Positions 24,238 to 32,882 of a stretch of 64,000 nucleotides of DNA are shown here, piece after piece (position 1 is the first letter of the stretch; every line of letters starts with the position of its first letter). The notes under the pieces are model-generated. The model had not been told where the DNA came from. It made no database searches and worked only from the letters and a program-made list of their open reading frames with translations. The stretch is from Alcanivoracaceae bacterium (lineage in GTDB: Bacteria; Pseudomonadota; Gammaproteobacteria; Pseudomonadales; Alcanivoracaceae). Location of the stretch: assembly GCA_023146255.1 (NCBI GenBank), contig JAGLCJ010000003.1, positions 496,001-560,000 on the forward strand. The letters run 5' to 3'. The translations under genes were made by a program, and so were the position numbers.

Positions 24238-24743
24238 TTGATGTCCTCCTCGGCCTTGCGCAGGACGGCGAAGGAGATCTTGGTATAGTCCGTCTGGCTG
24301 GCGCTGACCATGACATCGCGAATGGTTGAGTAGGGGACTTTCCGGTCGGCGAGAATCATGACCTCGCGCTCCGGGATGCCTTCCTCATTCAGCACCGGCA
24401 AGCTGCGGCTGGCACGGAAATTCAATTCCTCCACCAGTGCAGGGATGACGGGCAAGCCATCCTCGTTCTCCTGAACCTGCGGATCGACGCGAACATCCTG
24501 CACGAGAATATCCCTGGCGCTGATCTGGATTTTCAGCACCTCGCCCGGCACCGTCTCAGCACTGGATTCTGGCAGCACGATATCCTTGTTATCCGGTGGT
24601 TGCTGGGTATTGGATGAATTGACCAGCAGGAAGAACACCAGGATGGTGAAGATATCCATCAACGATGTCAGGTTCAGCGTGGCCACACCCTTGTGCCGGG
24701 CGTGACGACGCTCCATCCGTTTGCCACGGGATGACTTGTTCAT
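24234..24743 (-). CDS. TolR/ExbD-family stator protein with conserved Asp
   Basis: A 169-residue protein with a basic N-terminus, one membrane helix (LNLTSLMDIFTILVFFLLVN) and a periplasmic domain. D30 is the conserved proton-carrying aspartate of TolR, ExbD and AglQ. The ending (REVMILADRKVPYSTIRDVM) matches the ExbD fold. It overlaps both neighbours by four bases, so the two TolR-like subunits and the TonB-like protein are translationally coupled. Confidence 0.85.
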   Translation of the reverse strand: MNKSSRGKRMERRHARHKGVATLNLTSLMDIFTILVFFLLVNSSNTQQPPDNKDIVLPESSAETVPGEVLKIQISARDILVQDVRVDPQVQENEDGLPVIPALVEELNFRASRSLPVLNEEGIPEREVMILADRKVPYSTIRDVMVSASQTDYTKISFAVLRKAEEDIK

Positions 24744-25261
24744 GCGTCACCTCCAAGGCGGGCATCCGGCGGCGCCGAACCGATACCGATTTCCGGGAAC
24801 AGCTCTTTCTTGATGGGTACGCCGTTAATCACTTCAACGCGATATCGCACCGCATCCATGGTGTAGATCATGAGTTCATAGTCGGTATCGTCTTCGCACA
24901 GCAGCGTGATGTTGTTGACGTCCGGGAACCGTTCCTTGACCTTGCTGAGAAATTCGCGCAGGCCCTCACGGTCGTGCCGGCCATCAGCCGATTTTTCGAC
25001 CACTGCCAGTACTGAACTGCTTTTCCTTTCCGCCACTTCATAGCGGTCCTGATAGATCAGGACTTCAAGTACCGGCTTTTCATTTTCTTCGGGATCTGAC
25101 GGCGGTGCTTCCTCACTGGACGGCAAGTTCAGCTGCAGGATGGATACCTGCGCGAATACCGCATTGAGCAGCAGGAACGGAATCAGTACCACCATCAAAT
25201 TGAGGAAGGCGGTAATGTTCAGTTCAACGTCAGTTTCCCGTGTACGCTTTCTTGATCGCAT
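24740..25261 (-). CDS. TolR/ExbD-family protein lacking the membrane Asp
   Basis: A 173-residue paralogue of the next gene. Its membrane helix LNITAFLNLMVVLIPFLLLN aligns without gaps with that of the downstream TolR-like protein, but the proton-binding Asp is N21. The periplasmic part (VNNITLLCEDDTDYELMIYTMDAV) keeps the ExbD fold. It is probably a structural stator subunit rather than a proton carrier. Paired TolR proteins are a feature of Agl-type motors. Confidence 0.82.
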   Translation of the reverse strand: MRSRKRTRETDVELNITAFLNLMVVLIPFLLLNAVFAQVSILQLNLPSSEEAPPSDPEENEKPVLEVLIYQDRYEVAERKSSSVLAVVEKSADGRHDREGLREFLSKVKERFPDVNNITLLCEDDTDYELMIYTMDAVRYRVEVINGVPIKKELFPEIGIGSAPPDARLGGDA

Positions 25262-25297
25262 ACCGGCTCCTTAACAGGTTAACGACATGGGGCGTGA

Positions 25298-26017
25298 TTA
25301 CTGACCTTCGCCGCCGCCGCGTTGATCCTGTTGAGTCACCACCTGACGGAACACATTCAGGAATTTGATTGACGCCATTTCCATGCTGTCGATCAGCTTG
25401 CCAGTCATCGAGTTGATGAATGAAAACGCCAGCAGCAGCGGAATTGCAGCAATCAGTCCGAATGCAGTGGTGTTCATGGCTACTGAAATCGAGGCAGACA
25501 GCAGGTCCGCTTTTTGTGCCGGATCCGCACTGGCTACCGCGGTGAATGCCTGAATAAGACCGATAATGGTACCGAGCAGACCGAGCAGGGTGGCGATATT
25601 GGCGAGAGTGGCGATATAGGGAGTCCGAGCTTCCAGACGCGGCATGACTTCCATCAGGCCCTCTTCCATGGCCAACTCCACGTCGTCGTGACGACGGCTG
25701 ATTCTGGCCCGCTCCAGACCGTTGGCAACGATACGGCCAATGCCAACCTTGCTGTCCTTGACGATATCCATGGCCTGACGGAACTGGCCCTTGGCCAGCA
25801 GCGGGAAGACCTGATCCCAGATCTTCTTGTTCCGGGCCTTGGTGGCCTGAAGGTAGATAACGCGCTCAATGACGATGCCAAGGCCGATCGCCAATACGAT
25901 CAGGATCGGGTACATGAAGAAACCACCATCCTGAATAAAGCTGATTGATGTGGTTATCAGGCTGGCATCGGCAACGGCCGGTGCGGAGGCGGGATCAAGG
26001 GAAACGGGCGTCGACAT
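25298..26017 (-). CDS. TolQ/ExbB/MotA-family motor protein
   Basis: A 239-residue inner-membrane protein with three membrane segments: one near residues 30-50 (GGFFMYPILIVLAIGLGIVI) and two in the C-terminal half (YIATLANIATLLGLLGTIIG and AMNTTAFGLIAAIPLLLAFS). These last two are the ExbB/TolQ signature lining the ion path. It is followed by two ExbD-like genes, giving one TolQ and two TolR-like proteins as in Myxococcus AglR-AglQ-AglS. A hairpin-containing gap of 132 bases separates it from the TPR half of the operon. Confidence 0.88.
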   Translation of the reverse strand: MSTPVSLDPASAPAVADASLITTSISFIQDGGFFMYPILIVLAIGLGIVIERVIYLQATKARNKKIWDQVFPLLAKGQFRQAMDIVKDSKVGIGRIVANGLERARISRRHDDVELAMEEGLMEVMPRLEARTPYIATLANIATLLGLLGTIIGLIQAFTAVASADPAQKADLLSASISVAMNTTAFGLIAAIPLLLAFSFINSMTGKLIDSMEMASIKFLNVFRQVVTQQDQRGGGEGQ

Positions 26018-26052
26018 CAGGGTGTTCTCCAGACAGGGTTATTGTTGTCATT

Positions 26053-26142
26053 GCAGCATCCCCATGATGCTGCGAGTGAAAGCGGCGCTGGCCTTTTTAT
26101 CAGAATTTATCCCGAGCTGCATCTCTCCCCCGAGATGCAGCT
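26053..26142 (-). promoter_or_regulatory. Two strong hairpins in the gap before the motor genes
   Basis: Within the 132-base gap (26018-26149) are two perfect inverted repeats: GCAGCATC / GATGCTGC around a 5-base loop (26053-26073), and AGCTGCATCTC / GAGATGCAGCT around TCCCCC (26115-26142). Neither is followed by a T-run on the minus strand. They may mark an RNA processing or stability boundary between the TPR and motor parts of the operon. Confidence 0.6.
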
Positions 26143-26149
26143 GCGCGGG

Positions 26150-26443
26150 TCAATCAAGAAACAGATCGTCTCCTTCTGCCTCCTGGCCCAAAATCCGGTA
26201 GTACTCCACTTCGCGCATCAGGACTTCCTGATCAAGTGGTTCCAGTACCCGGTTCAGCAGCGAAGAGGTCGGGTCCTTCTTTTCCAGCTTCACCTCCTTG
26301 TCTTTCCACGGCACCACGTTCAGCACGGTTGGCGCTTCCTGAGAGCCGATAATATTGGTGGAGAGGGCTGGCTCAGCCTTTTCCTCAGCAACCAGCCAGG
26401 GTGAAAGCAGCAGGGATGCCAGTATCAGAGTGCGGTATCTCAT
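26150..26443 (-). CDS. Small exported protein of the Agl-Glt-like operon
   Basis: A 97-residue protein with a signal peptide (MRYRTLILASLLLSPWLVAEE) and a charged mature part containing VPWKDKEVKLEKKDPTSSLLNRVLEPLDQEVLMREVEYYRIL. I do not recognise the family. The Met at 26443 is chosen because it begins the signal peptide and lies two bases downstream of the end of the TPR gene; the longer open frame overlaps that gene. Its place suggests a periplasmic accessory. Confidence 0.65.
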   Translation of the reverse strand: MRYRTLILASLLLSPWLVAEEKAEPALSTNIIGSQEAPTVLNVVPWKDKEVKLEKKDPTSSLLNRVLEPLDQEVLMREVEYYRILGQEAEGDDLFLD

Positions 26444-26444
26444 G

Positions 26445-27215
26445 TCAGTTAAGCTCCTGTTCAGCCGCTGAAGCCGGCGCCGCGTCCACCGGCGTCGCCA
26501 CCGATCCCGATGTTGGCGTAGCATCCGGTACCCGTCGTTCAAGGTCTGCGATCCAGTTGGCAACGGTCTGATCCTGTTGCCGCTGCAGCGCCTGATAGGC
26601 GCGGAAGTGGCTGAGGGCCAGACTCATGTCCTGCATGTAGAGTTCGGCCAGTACGCCCAGATTGAAGTGGGCTCGCGCATACTTGGGGTCCAGCGCAATA
26701 GCGGCCTCATAATGCTTGCGGGCATCGGCAAATTTGCCTTTTTCCCGCAACGTCAGCCCCAGCGCATTGTGCGCGTAGGGGTTACCTGCGTTCACCTCAA
26801 GTGCCTGACGCAGGGCTTTCTCTGCATCGTCATATTTTTTCTGGCGTTGATAAATGATGCCCTGATTGACCACCGGTCCTGACAACTGTGGGTAGCGACT
26901 GGAAATTGACTGGAACATCACCAGTGCCTTGTCCAGCTCCCCGGCACGCATGCTCTGTAATGCTCGTGCATACTCGGGGATGGCCTGCTGGGCCACAGCC
27001 GCGACGGCAGGATCATGAGGTACCGGTGGCACATGCTCGGCATCGCTTTCTGCGGCGGCGGCGCCTTCCCGCTCCTCGGCATAGCGTGACGGGCCGCCGG
27101 CACCGGGGTCCAGACCGAGGTCAGTATCGCCCGCCGGTTTGGTTGCGCACCCGGCAAGCAGGGCGAGCGCGACGGCAACTGCCGCCAGACGGCGATCAGT
27201 AAATGATGTCGACAT
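26445..27215 (-). CDS. TPR lipoprotein of the Agl-Glt-like operon
   Basis: A 256-residue outer-membrane lipoprotein candidate: signal peptide with lipobox LLAGC (Cys22), an acidic linker, then four or more tetratricopeptide repeats (for example PAVAAVAQQAIPEYARALQ, NPYAHNALGLTLREKGKFAD, KYARAHFNLGVLAELYMQD). In the Myxococcus gliding complex GltE/AglT is a comparable TPR lipoprotein. It overlaps the 1002-residue gene upstream by 20 bases. Confidence 0.8.
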   Translation of the reverse strand: MSTSFTDRRLAAVAVALALLAGCATKPAGDTDLGLDPGAGGPSRYAEEREGAAAAESDAEHVPPVPHDPAVAAVAQQAIPEYARALQSMRAGELDKALVMFQSISSRYPQLSGPVVNQGIIYQRQKKYDDAEKALRQALEVNAGNPYAHNALGLTLREKGKFADARKHYEAAIALDPKYARAHFNLGVLAELYMQDMSLALSHFRAYQALQRQQDQTVANWIADLERRVPDATPTSGSVATPVDAAPASAAEQELN

Positions 27216-30204
27216 ATTCTTCTACCTGCTCAAACTTGGCGAAACGACCTGGCAACAGCTTGGCCAGTTGGGCAAAGCTCTGCTTGACCCAGTCGTCGTA
27301 GATGTTCTGGGTAACCAGATCGGTATTGGCAATCAGGATATCAATGGCCTGATCTTCATAGGGCAGAGCCTGCTCTTCCAGCAGCAGCTCATACTGTTCA
27401 AGCTCAAGCTCATCCAGCCCGCCGGGCCGCTCCGAATCAATCATGTCTTTGGCCAGAATCTGATACATCTGGCCAATCTTGAAGTTCGCTGCAGTAGCGT
27501 ATTCGGACACGCCGATCGCTGCGACATTTTCATAACGTTGCAGGGCATCGCGCATGACTGCGGTTTTACGCTCCAGGCTGCGCCGCAACGGCTGGGTCAG
27601 CTTGATCGAGTTGAACTCGGCAAAACGCGGCTCGGCCAGAGTGAAGGCTGCCCAGGCACCAAGCCAGGCAACGCGATCATTGCCCTGATCACCGGCCTGC
27701 TGGTGGGTTTTCACCAGTTCGTTCAAGCCGCTGTTGTACCCAGCACTGTCGCCGATCTGCTCATACAGCTTGACCAGACGATAGTGGCCTTCGGCACGGA
27801 AATCGTACGGTTGGGGGTAGGTGGCCAGATACTTTCGGTACAAACGAATCGAGTCGGTTGGCTGTTTGGCGCGATCCTGCATTTCTGCCGCCTGCCAAAG
27901 AGCCTGGCGAGCCAGTTCCTTGTCCGTGGCCTGATAGTTGCCGGCAATGCGTTCCAGTTCCAGCGCAGCCGCCCCGAAGTTGCCGGTTTTCTCGTAGGCA
28001 ACGGCGAGCTTGTCCGGAATGGTTTCATTCAGCTCATCTTTCGGATAGCGCTCACGGAACGACTCGAGAATCGGAATGGCGCTGTCATATCGTTCAATCT
28101 GCAGGTACAGGGTAGCAGCATCAAATTCGGCGTTCTTGCGAATGCTGGCTTCCGGATAGACCGCGCCCACGCGCATGAACATGTCCGCAGCGGCAGCAAA
28201 CTGCTCTTCCTTCTGCAGTGCTTCTGCCTGCTTGTAGACGGAGGCGGCCAGCCGCTCCTGATAGGTGGCTCGCTCGTTGGCCGGCAGGGACGGATACTGC
28301 AGTACATTGGTGTAGGCAAACTCCGCCACCTTGAAACGGCCGAGGTCGAACTCGCCGTTGGCAATCGTACTCCAGCCATAGATCAGCAATTTTTCCGGCG
28401 GCGGTGGCTGCAGTGAAACCAGCATGCCTGCGGTGCGAATTGCACTTTCCATATCCTTGCGTGCCAACTGGTCATCAATGACGTTGCTGAGAACCTGTGG
28501 CACCTGTTCGTGCTGCGGGTAGGTCGCGGCAAACTTCATGCTGCTATTGATGCTGCGCTGACGCCAGTCATCCAGTTGCTGCCGATCTTCCTCGCTATCG
28601 GCAGGAAGCTTGCGGATCTGGGCCTGATAAGCAACCAGAGCGAAGAAAGCGGCATCGGCTGCTTTCTCATATCCTTCATAGCCATAGGCAGTGCGTTCGA
28701 ACTCTGTTACGGCTTGTTCGAACTGCTCGCCGGAAAACAGCGTTTGGGCATAAACATCGTTGATCGCAGCCTGATCATCTGCTGCTGGTGGCGTATCCAG
28801 ATATTCCTTGTACAGATCAGATGGGCGGCCGTAGAAAACAGGGTTGCGGGACTTCTGAGCCAGCGCATGATAGTGGCGAGCAAGGTCAAGAATGTGTCCC
28901 TTCAGCTGATCGGTATAGCCAGCTCGGGCATCGGGGTACTTTTCCCAGTAGCTGCTGCGAATGCCGTACTGGGTAATGAATTTTTCCTTTGCTGGCAGTA
29001 CAAGGGTGGGGAAGCCACCGCTCTGATAGGCCTGAATGTTCAGGCTCGAGAACTCCGGGGCAAGTGGGCTGGCCGGGTACACAGTGACAAACATGTCGTA
29101 GGCATCTGCCGCATCACGAAAGCGTTCCTGCTGCAGGTAAACATCGCCGAGGGCACGATAAATGTCAGATTCATAATCGCGCCGGCCACGTTTGGCAAAC
29201 CAGCTGCGTACCGATTCAGCGCCTTCAAGATTGGTGAAGGCCAGACTGATTACTCGGCGGACATCGGTAATCAGCTTGCTTTGCATGGATTTTTCGTCAG
29301 CCAGCTCGGTGGTTCCATGCAGGTGATCGACAATGGCAAAGAACTGTTCCAGGGCCAGTTCATATTCGCTCAGCTTGTAGTGGCTCCAGCCAAGCTTGTA
29401 GAGAGACTGTTCATAAAAATCTGAGCTTGCCCCGGCCTTGACCACTTCGCTATAGGCTTTGGAGGACGCGTCGTAGTCACCGTCAGAGAACAGCATTTCG
29501 CCGCGTCTGAACTGGGCTTCCAGATAGAAAGTGCTATCCGGGTACTCTTTGACAAGATCATCGAGAGCCTGCCTTGAGTTATCGAAATCCCCGGCGAGAT
29601 CGTAGGCTTTCGCCAGCAGGTAGTATGCCTCGGCCCGCTCATTGGCATCCTCGCTGGTTTGCAGCAGGGTGCGGTAAAGTTGAATGGCGGTGCCGTAATC
29701 GGTATCGAGTTCTGCGCCATCAAGGCCACTGTACAGGCTGCCGGCCAGGTCCAGCGCCGCATAACGCTGGTCGCGGTTTTCTGCCTGCTGTGCTTCGCGC
29801 ATGAAGTTTTCATACAGCAGTTTGTCAACGCTGCGATCGAGTTCTGCTCGGCTGACCGCTGGCGCCTCGTTTAAATCAACTGGCTCGCCACCACTGCTTT
29901 TTTCTTCAGCTGCAGCCAGTGCCAGATCGGCCATTCGCCGGATGGAGCGGCTACGCTGTTCCGGATCCTGAAACAGCTCGACGGCACGTTGATAGCTCTG
30001 CAGGGCTGACTGTGCGGAGACATTGTCCAGGTCCTGCGCTTCAATGGTTATATCGGTTTGCTCAAGGTCAGCCAGTGTGGTGCCTGTATAACGAGCCTCT
30101 TCCTGAAGCTGCTGCTCTTCAGTTGGCTTGCTCGCACAACCAGTCACTGCCAACGCGACAGCTGCGGCGAGCGCATGACAGCGGAACATGTGAAGACGGC
30201 TCAC
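27196..30204 (-). CDS. Large TPR lipoprotein, GltD/AgmU-like
   Basis: A 1002-residue protein with a lipoprotein signal (ALAVTGC, Cys23) followed by many degenerate tetratricopeptide repeats throughout (YYLLAKAYDLAGDFDNSRQ, YKLGWSHYKLSEYELALEQ, LAVAYEKTGNFGAAALEL). The size and build resemble the GltD/AgmU protein of the gliding complex. The GTG start at 30204 overlaps the preceding gene (GTGA) and has AGGAG about eight bases upstream. It presumably forms a periplasmic or outer-membrane scaffold. Confidence 0.8.
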   Translation of the reverse strand: MSRLHMFRCHALAAAVALAVTGCASKPTEEQQLQEEARYTGTTLADLEQTDITIEAQDLDNVSAQSALQSYQRAVELFQDPEQRSRSIRRMADLALAAAEEKSSGGEPVDLNEAPAVSRAELDRSVDKLLYENFMREAQQAENRDQRYAALDLAGSLYSGLDGAELDTDYGTAIQLYRTLLQTSEDANERAEAYYLLAKAYDLAGDFDNSRQALDDLVKEYPDSTFYLEAQFRRGEMLFSDGDYDASSKAYSEVVKAGASSDFYEQSLYKLGWSHYKLSEYELALEQFFAIVDHLHGTTELADEKSMQSKLITDVRRVISLAFTNLEGAESVRSWFAKRGRRDYESDIYRALGDVYLQQERFRDAADAYDMFVTVYPASPLAPEFSSLNIQAYQSGGFPTLVLPAKEKFITQYGIRSSYWEKYPDARAGYTDQLKGHILDLARHYHALAQKSRNPVFYGRPSDLYKEYLDTPPAADDQAAINDVYAQTLFSGEQFEQAVTEFERTAYGYEGYEKAADAAFFALVAYQAQIRKLPADSEEDRQQLDDWRQRSINSSMKFAATYPQHEQVPQVLSNVIDDQLARKDMESAIRTAGMLVSLQPPPPEKLLIYGWSTIANGEFDLGRFKVAEFAYTNVLQYPSLPANERATYQERLAASVYKQAEALQKEEQFAAAADMFMRVGAVYPEASIRKNAEFDAATLYLQIERYDSAIPILESFRERYPKDELNETIPDKLAVAYEKTGNFGAAALELERIAGNYQATDKELARQALWQAAEMQDRAKQPTDSIRLYRKYLATYPQPYDFRAEGHYRLVKLYEQIGDSAGYNSGLNELVKTHQQAGDQGNDRVAWLGAWAAFTLAEPRFAEFNSIKLTQPLRRSLERKTAVMRDALQRYENVAAIGVSEYATAANFKIGQMYQILAKDMIDSERPGGLDELELEQYELLLEEQALPYEDQAIDILIANTDLVTQNIYDDWVKQSFAQLAKLLPGRFAKFEQVEEYVDIIY

Positions 30205-32138
30205 AGGTCTTTCTCCTGAAGACGCTCGCTGAAAGAAGTGTCCTGTACTCTGGCCATGGCGAGGTGCGCCTCAGCGAGTTGCTCACCGAGCTGGATGCGA
30301 TTTTCTGCCAGCACTTGCAATGCGTCGTTCTTCAGTAATTGGCCCAGCTGTGCCATAAGCTTTTCCGTATCTGTGATCATGCGGTCAATGTCCTGACGCC
30401 GCGAATTAAGTCTATTTCCCAGATCGCTGCGAATATGCAGCGATGCATCACGAATCAGCTGTTCTACCGCAGCAGTACGCATGTCGACAATGTCAATCTC
30501 TTCCATTGCCGAGTTGATATCGCTTTGTTGCTGTTGACGATTCTGAGGCGCATTACTGGCGATGTTGTATAAAAGTACGCCTTTTACCCTGCGTACTCGC
30601 TCCCGTTCACTGGATGATGGCGGCTGATGTCGGGTCTGACGGTCAAATTCGCTGATGATCTCCCAGCGGACCAGCTGTTCGAAATCAGCCAGATCCTGCG
30701 GTCGCTTCATGTCCAGTCCCTGCGGCATGTTGACCTGAATATCTGCGGCCAATGCACCCGCTTCCTGTTGTTGTTTTTTCAGAGCTATGAGCTGTGCCCG
30801 GGCATCCGGGAGGGTGGCCTGCAGGCTGGCCAGCTGGTTGTTCCATGCCTGCTCCATGGCTGGTACAGATTGTTGCCAGTCCAGCAACAGCGAGTGTAAA
30901 CGGTCCAGCTCCATATACTGGCGGAACTGTTCGGCAAAATCGTGCGATGCAAACAGTCGGTACAGGTAGGGCATCTCGGGGCCGGCGTCGGCACTGTAGC
31001 TGCCTGATGTCGCCATCGGGTCCCGGTTCATGGTGCTGGCCTTGTCATGACTCTTTAGCCGCTCCAGCCAGTTCAATTCGTCGACATTGCGAATCGCCAG
31101 TTCTACCTGACGAAGCTCGTCTCGAAGGGTTTCGGTGGCAAACCGGTAACCGGCCAGCGCCTGAGGCATGGCGCCCAGCTCTTCATAGGCTCTCGGAGCC
31201 AGCAGCAGTGCTTCCTGAACTGACTGGTGGCTGGGATTGCGACGTACCAGCTCCAGCCACAATGGCAATGCGCGTCGGTACTCCTTTCGCTCGAAGTTGC
31301 TAAGGCCGAGGGCCAGCAGAGCTTCATTCGAGAACGGGCCATCGGCACGGACCCGGATAAGCGCTGCTCGAGCCTCCTCGATCTTGCCCCGCTTGAGCTG
31401 GGTAAGACCAATCGCCAGCGCGGCACGGTCTTTCAGTGCATTGTTTTCCTCATCCCCCGGCGGCAGATTCAGTACCCCGCTGAGCATACGAACACCATCA
31501 TCGGTGTGGTTTGCCCGGATCATCGCGACACCCATGTTGTAGGTGGCGTAGGCACCTTCCCGGGTGCCAGCAGGAATCGCATGAAGACTGGCCAGAGCTT
31601 CGCCGAACTCCTCCTGACTGATACGGATGTTCGCCAGCATCAGGTGGCGCCGGGCATTTTTCTCAGCAGACATACCATCAGTGCGTTTACTGGCAAGAAC
31701 ATCTGCGGCTTCATCGAGCTGACCGCGACGATAATTGAGGGCAGCCTTGTGCAGCCAGGTTTCAGCCCGCAGCTGTGCCAGAATGTCTTTCTTCAGAAGT
31801 CTGTTGAAGATTTCCTCTGCCTGCTCGGCAAGGCCGAAGTTGACGTACAGCTCGCCAAGCATCAGCTCGGCATATTCGGTGTCATGGTTGAACAGGCCGC
31901 GCTTCTGGTTAGCCAGCAATTGCGTCATGGCATCAAACTGACGGTCAGCATAAAACGCGAATGTGGCTTCGTTAAAAGCCAGATAGCGCTGACTTTCGAC
32001 ATCCAGTGGCATCGGCTCAACCGGCAGGTCGTCGCCAATAATCAGCAATGACGCCGAGGCGCTCAGGCTAATGCTGCCCAGCATAGTCATTGCCAGCGGT
32101 CTCAGCATTCGCTTCCACGAGGGTTGCATGCGCCGCAT
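30201..32138 (-). CDS. TPR repeat protein, GltC-like candidate
   Basis: A 645-residue exported protein with a signal peptide near residues 10-32, TPR-like helical repeats up to about 350, then a long charged helical region with likely coiled coil (about 400-640). The ATG at 32138 is preferred over one at 32162 because GAGGAA lies six bases before it. No lipobox is seen, so it is periplasmic or inner-membrane attached. It lies between the small exported protein and the large TPR lipoprotein. Correspondence to GltC is by position and domain only. Confidence 0.75.
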   Translation of the reverse strand: MRRMQPSWKRMLRPLAMTMLGSISLSASASLLIIGDDLPVEPMPLDVESQRYLAFNEATFAFYADRQFDAMTQLLANQKRGLFNHDTEYAELMLGELYVNFGLAEQAEEIFNRLLKKDILAQLRAETWLHKAALNYRRGQLDEAADVLASKRTDGMSAEKNARRHLMLANIRISQEEFGEALASLHAIPAGTREGAYATYNMGVAMIRANHTDDGVRMLSGVLNLPPGDEENNALKDRAALAIGLTQLKRGKIEEARAALIRVRADGPFSNEALLALGLSNFERKEYRRALPLWLELVRRNPSHQSVQEALLLAPRAYEELGAMPQALAGYRFATETLRDELRQVELAIRNVDELNWLERLKSHDKASTMNRDPMATSGSYSADAGPEMPYLYRLFASHDFAEQFRQYMELDRLHSLLLDWQQSVPAMEQAWNNQLASLQATLPDARAQLIALKKQQQEAGALAADIQVNMPQGLDMKRPQDLADFEQLVRWEIISEFDRQTRHQPPSSSERERVRRVKGVLLYNIASNAPQNRQQQQSDINSAMEEIDIVDMRTAAVEQLIRDASLHIRSDLGNRLNSRRQDIDRMITDTEKLMAQLGQLLKNDALQVLAENRIQLGEQLAEAHLAMARVQDTSFSERLQEKDL

Positions 32139-32162
32139 CGGGTTTTCCTCGCGCGCATTCAT

Positions 32163-32681
32163 TTATTCATTCCACTCCTGGAATTCGAATCGATGCTGCA
32201 TGGTGCTGAGGTCGTCGACGACGCGCAGCTCCAGCATCTTTCTTCCTGGTCCTTTGGTAAAGGTATGCGAGGTGGTTTTCTGGTAGTCCTTGCCTTGCGG
32301 GTCGTAGCCCGTCACGGTGGCTTCCAGCGTGTGTCGGCCACTGGGAAGGTTACCGTGGAAAATGCGGTGGATCCCGCCGCTGGTCAGCGCAGTAAATTCC
32401 TGCTCGCTGTAGAAGTGATAGCCAACATGTTTGCCGTTCAGGGTCAGGTTGACATCAACCAGTCTGATCGGAGTGCCGACGTCCACCGAGACGAAGATGG
32501 CGCTTTCCGAGCTGGGATAGAGCAATTCCCGCTCCAGCAGAGACAGGTCCCGGTTCAGGTTCAGAACGTTCTGCTTGAGGTTGTGAATCTGGCGGGAGAG
32601 GCCTTCATCGCTGGCGGCCAACGGACCGGTGAGCAGGGCTGCACACAGCCCCGCGAGGACAATCTTGCTGCTTATTTTCAT
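32163..32681 (-). CDS. Exported protein, first gene of the Agl-Glt-like operon
   Basis: A 172-residue periplasmic protein with a signal peptide (MKISSKIVLAGLCAALLTGPLAAS), a short coiled-coil stretch (IHNLKQNVLNLNRDLSLLE) and a beta-rich, PEGA-like domain (VSVDVGTPIRLVDVNLTLNG, LPSGRHTLEATVTGYDPQG). I do not recognise a named family. It opens the nine-gene operon, so the promoter must lie in the 200-base gap upstream. Confidence 0.7.
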   Translation of the reverse strand: MKISSKIVLAGLCAALLTGPLAASDEGLSRQIHNLKQNVLNLNRDLSLLERELLYPSSESAIFVSVDVGTPIRLVDVNLTLNGKHVGYHFYSEQEFTALTSGGIHRIFHGNLPSGRHTLEATVTGYDPQGKDYQKTTSHTFTKGPGRKMLELRVVDDLSTMQHRFEFQEWNE

Positions 32682-32707
32682 CGGTACAGGCCTGATAATT
32701 CTGATTG

Positions 32708-32733
32708 TTGTTATAGCCGCCCTGATATCAGGG
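32708..32733 (-). promoter_or_regulatory. Candidate promoter and palindromic operator for the envelope operon
   Basis: The perfect 14-bp palindrome CCCTGATATCAGGG (32720-32733) lies about 40 bases before the first ATG. Just downstream on the minus strand is TATAAC (32708-32713), a possible -10 box. The spacing would place a bound protein over the promoter. This is a by-eye candidate without a known regulator. Confidence 0.35.
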
Positions 32734-32882
32734 TCGGGAGTAGTGCCTATTTGTAATTAGAAGAAAGGGTTAAATCAAGTGTAGTCGGTCAGACGCTTGC
32801 CGGCATTTCGGTCAACCACCGGTCGGTCGGGGCCATAGTGTACACTGCGGACCCACTCCACAGGGCCCGTTTGGAGGCTGAA

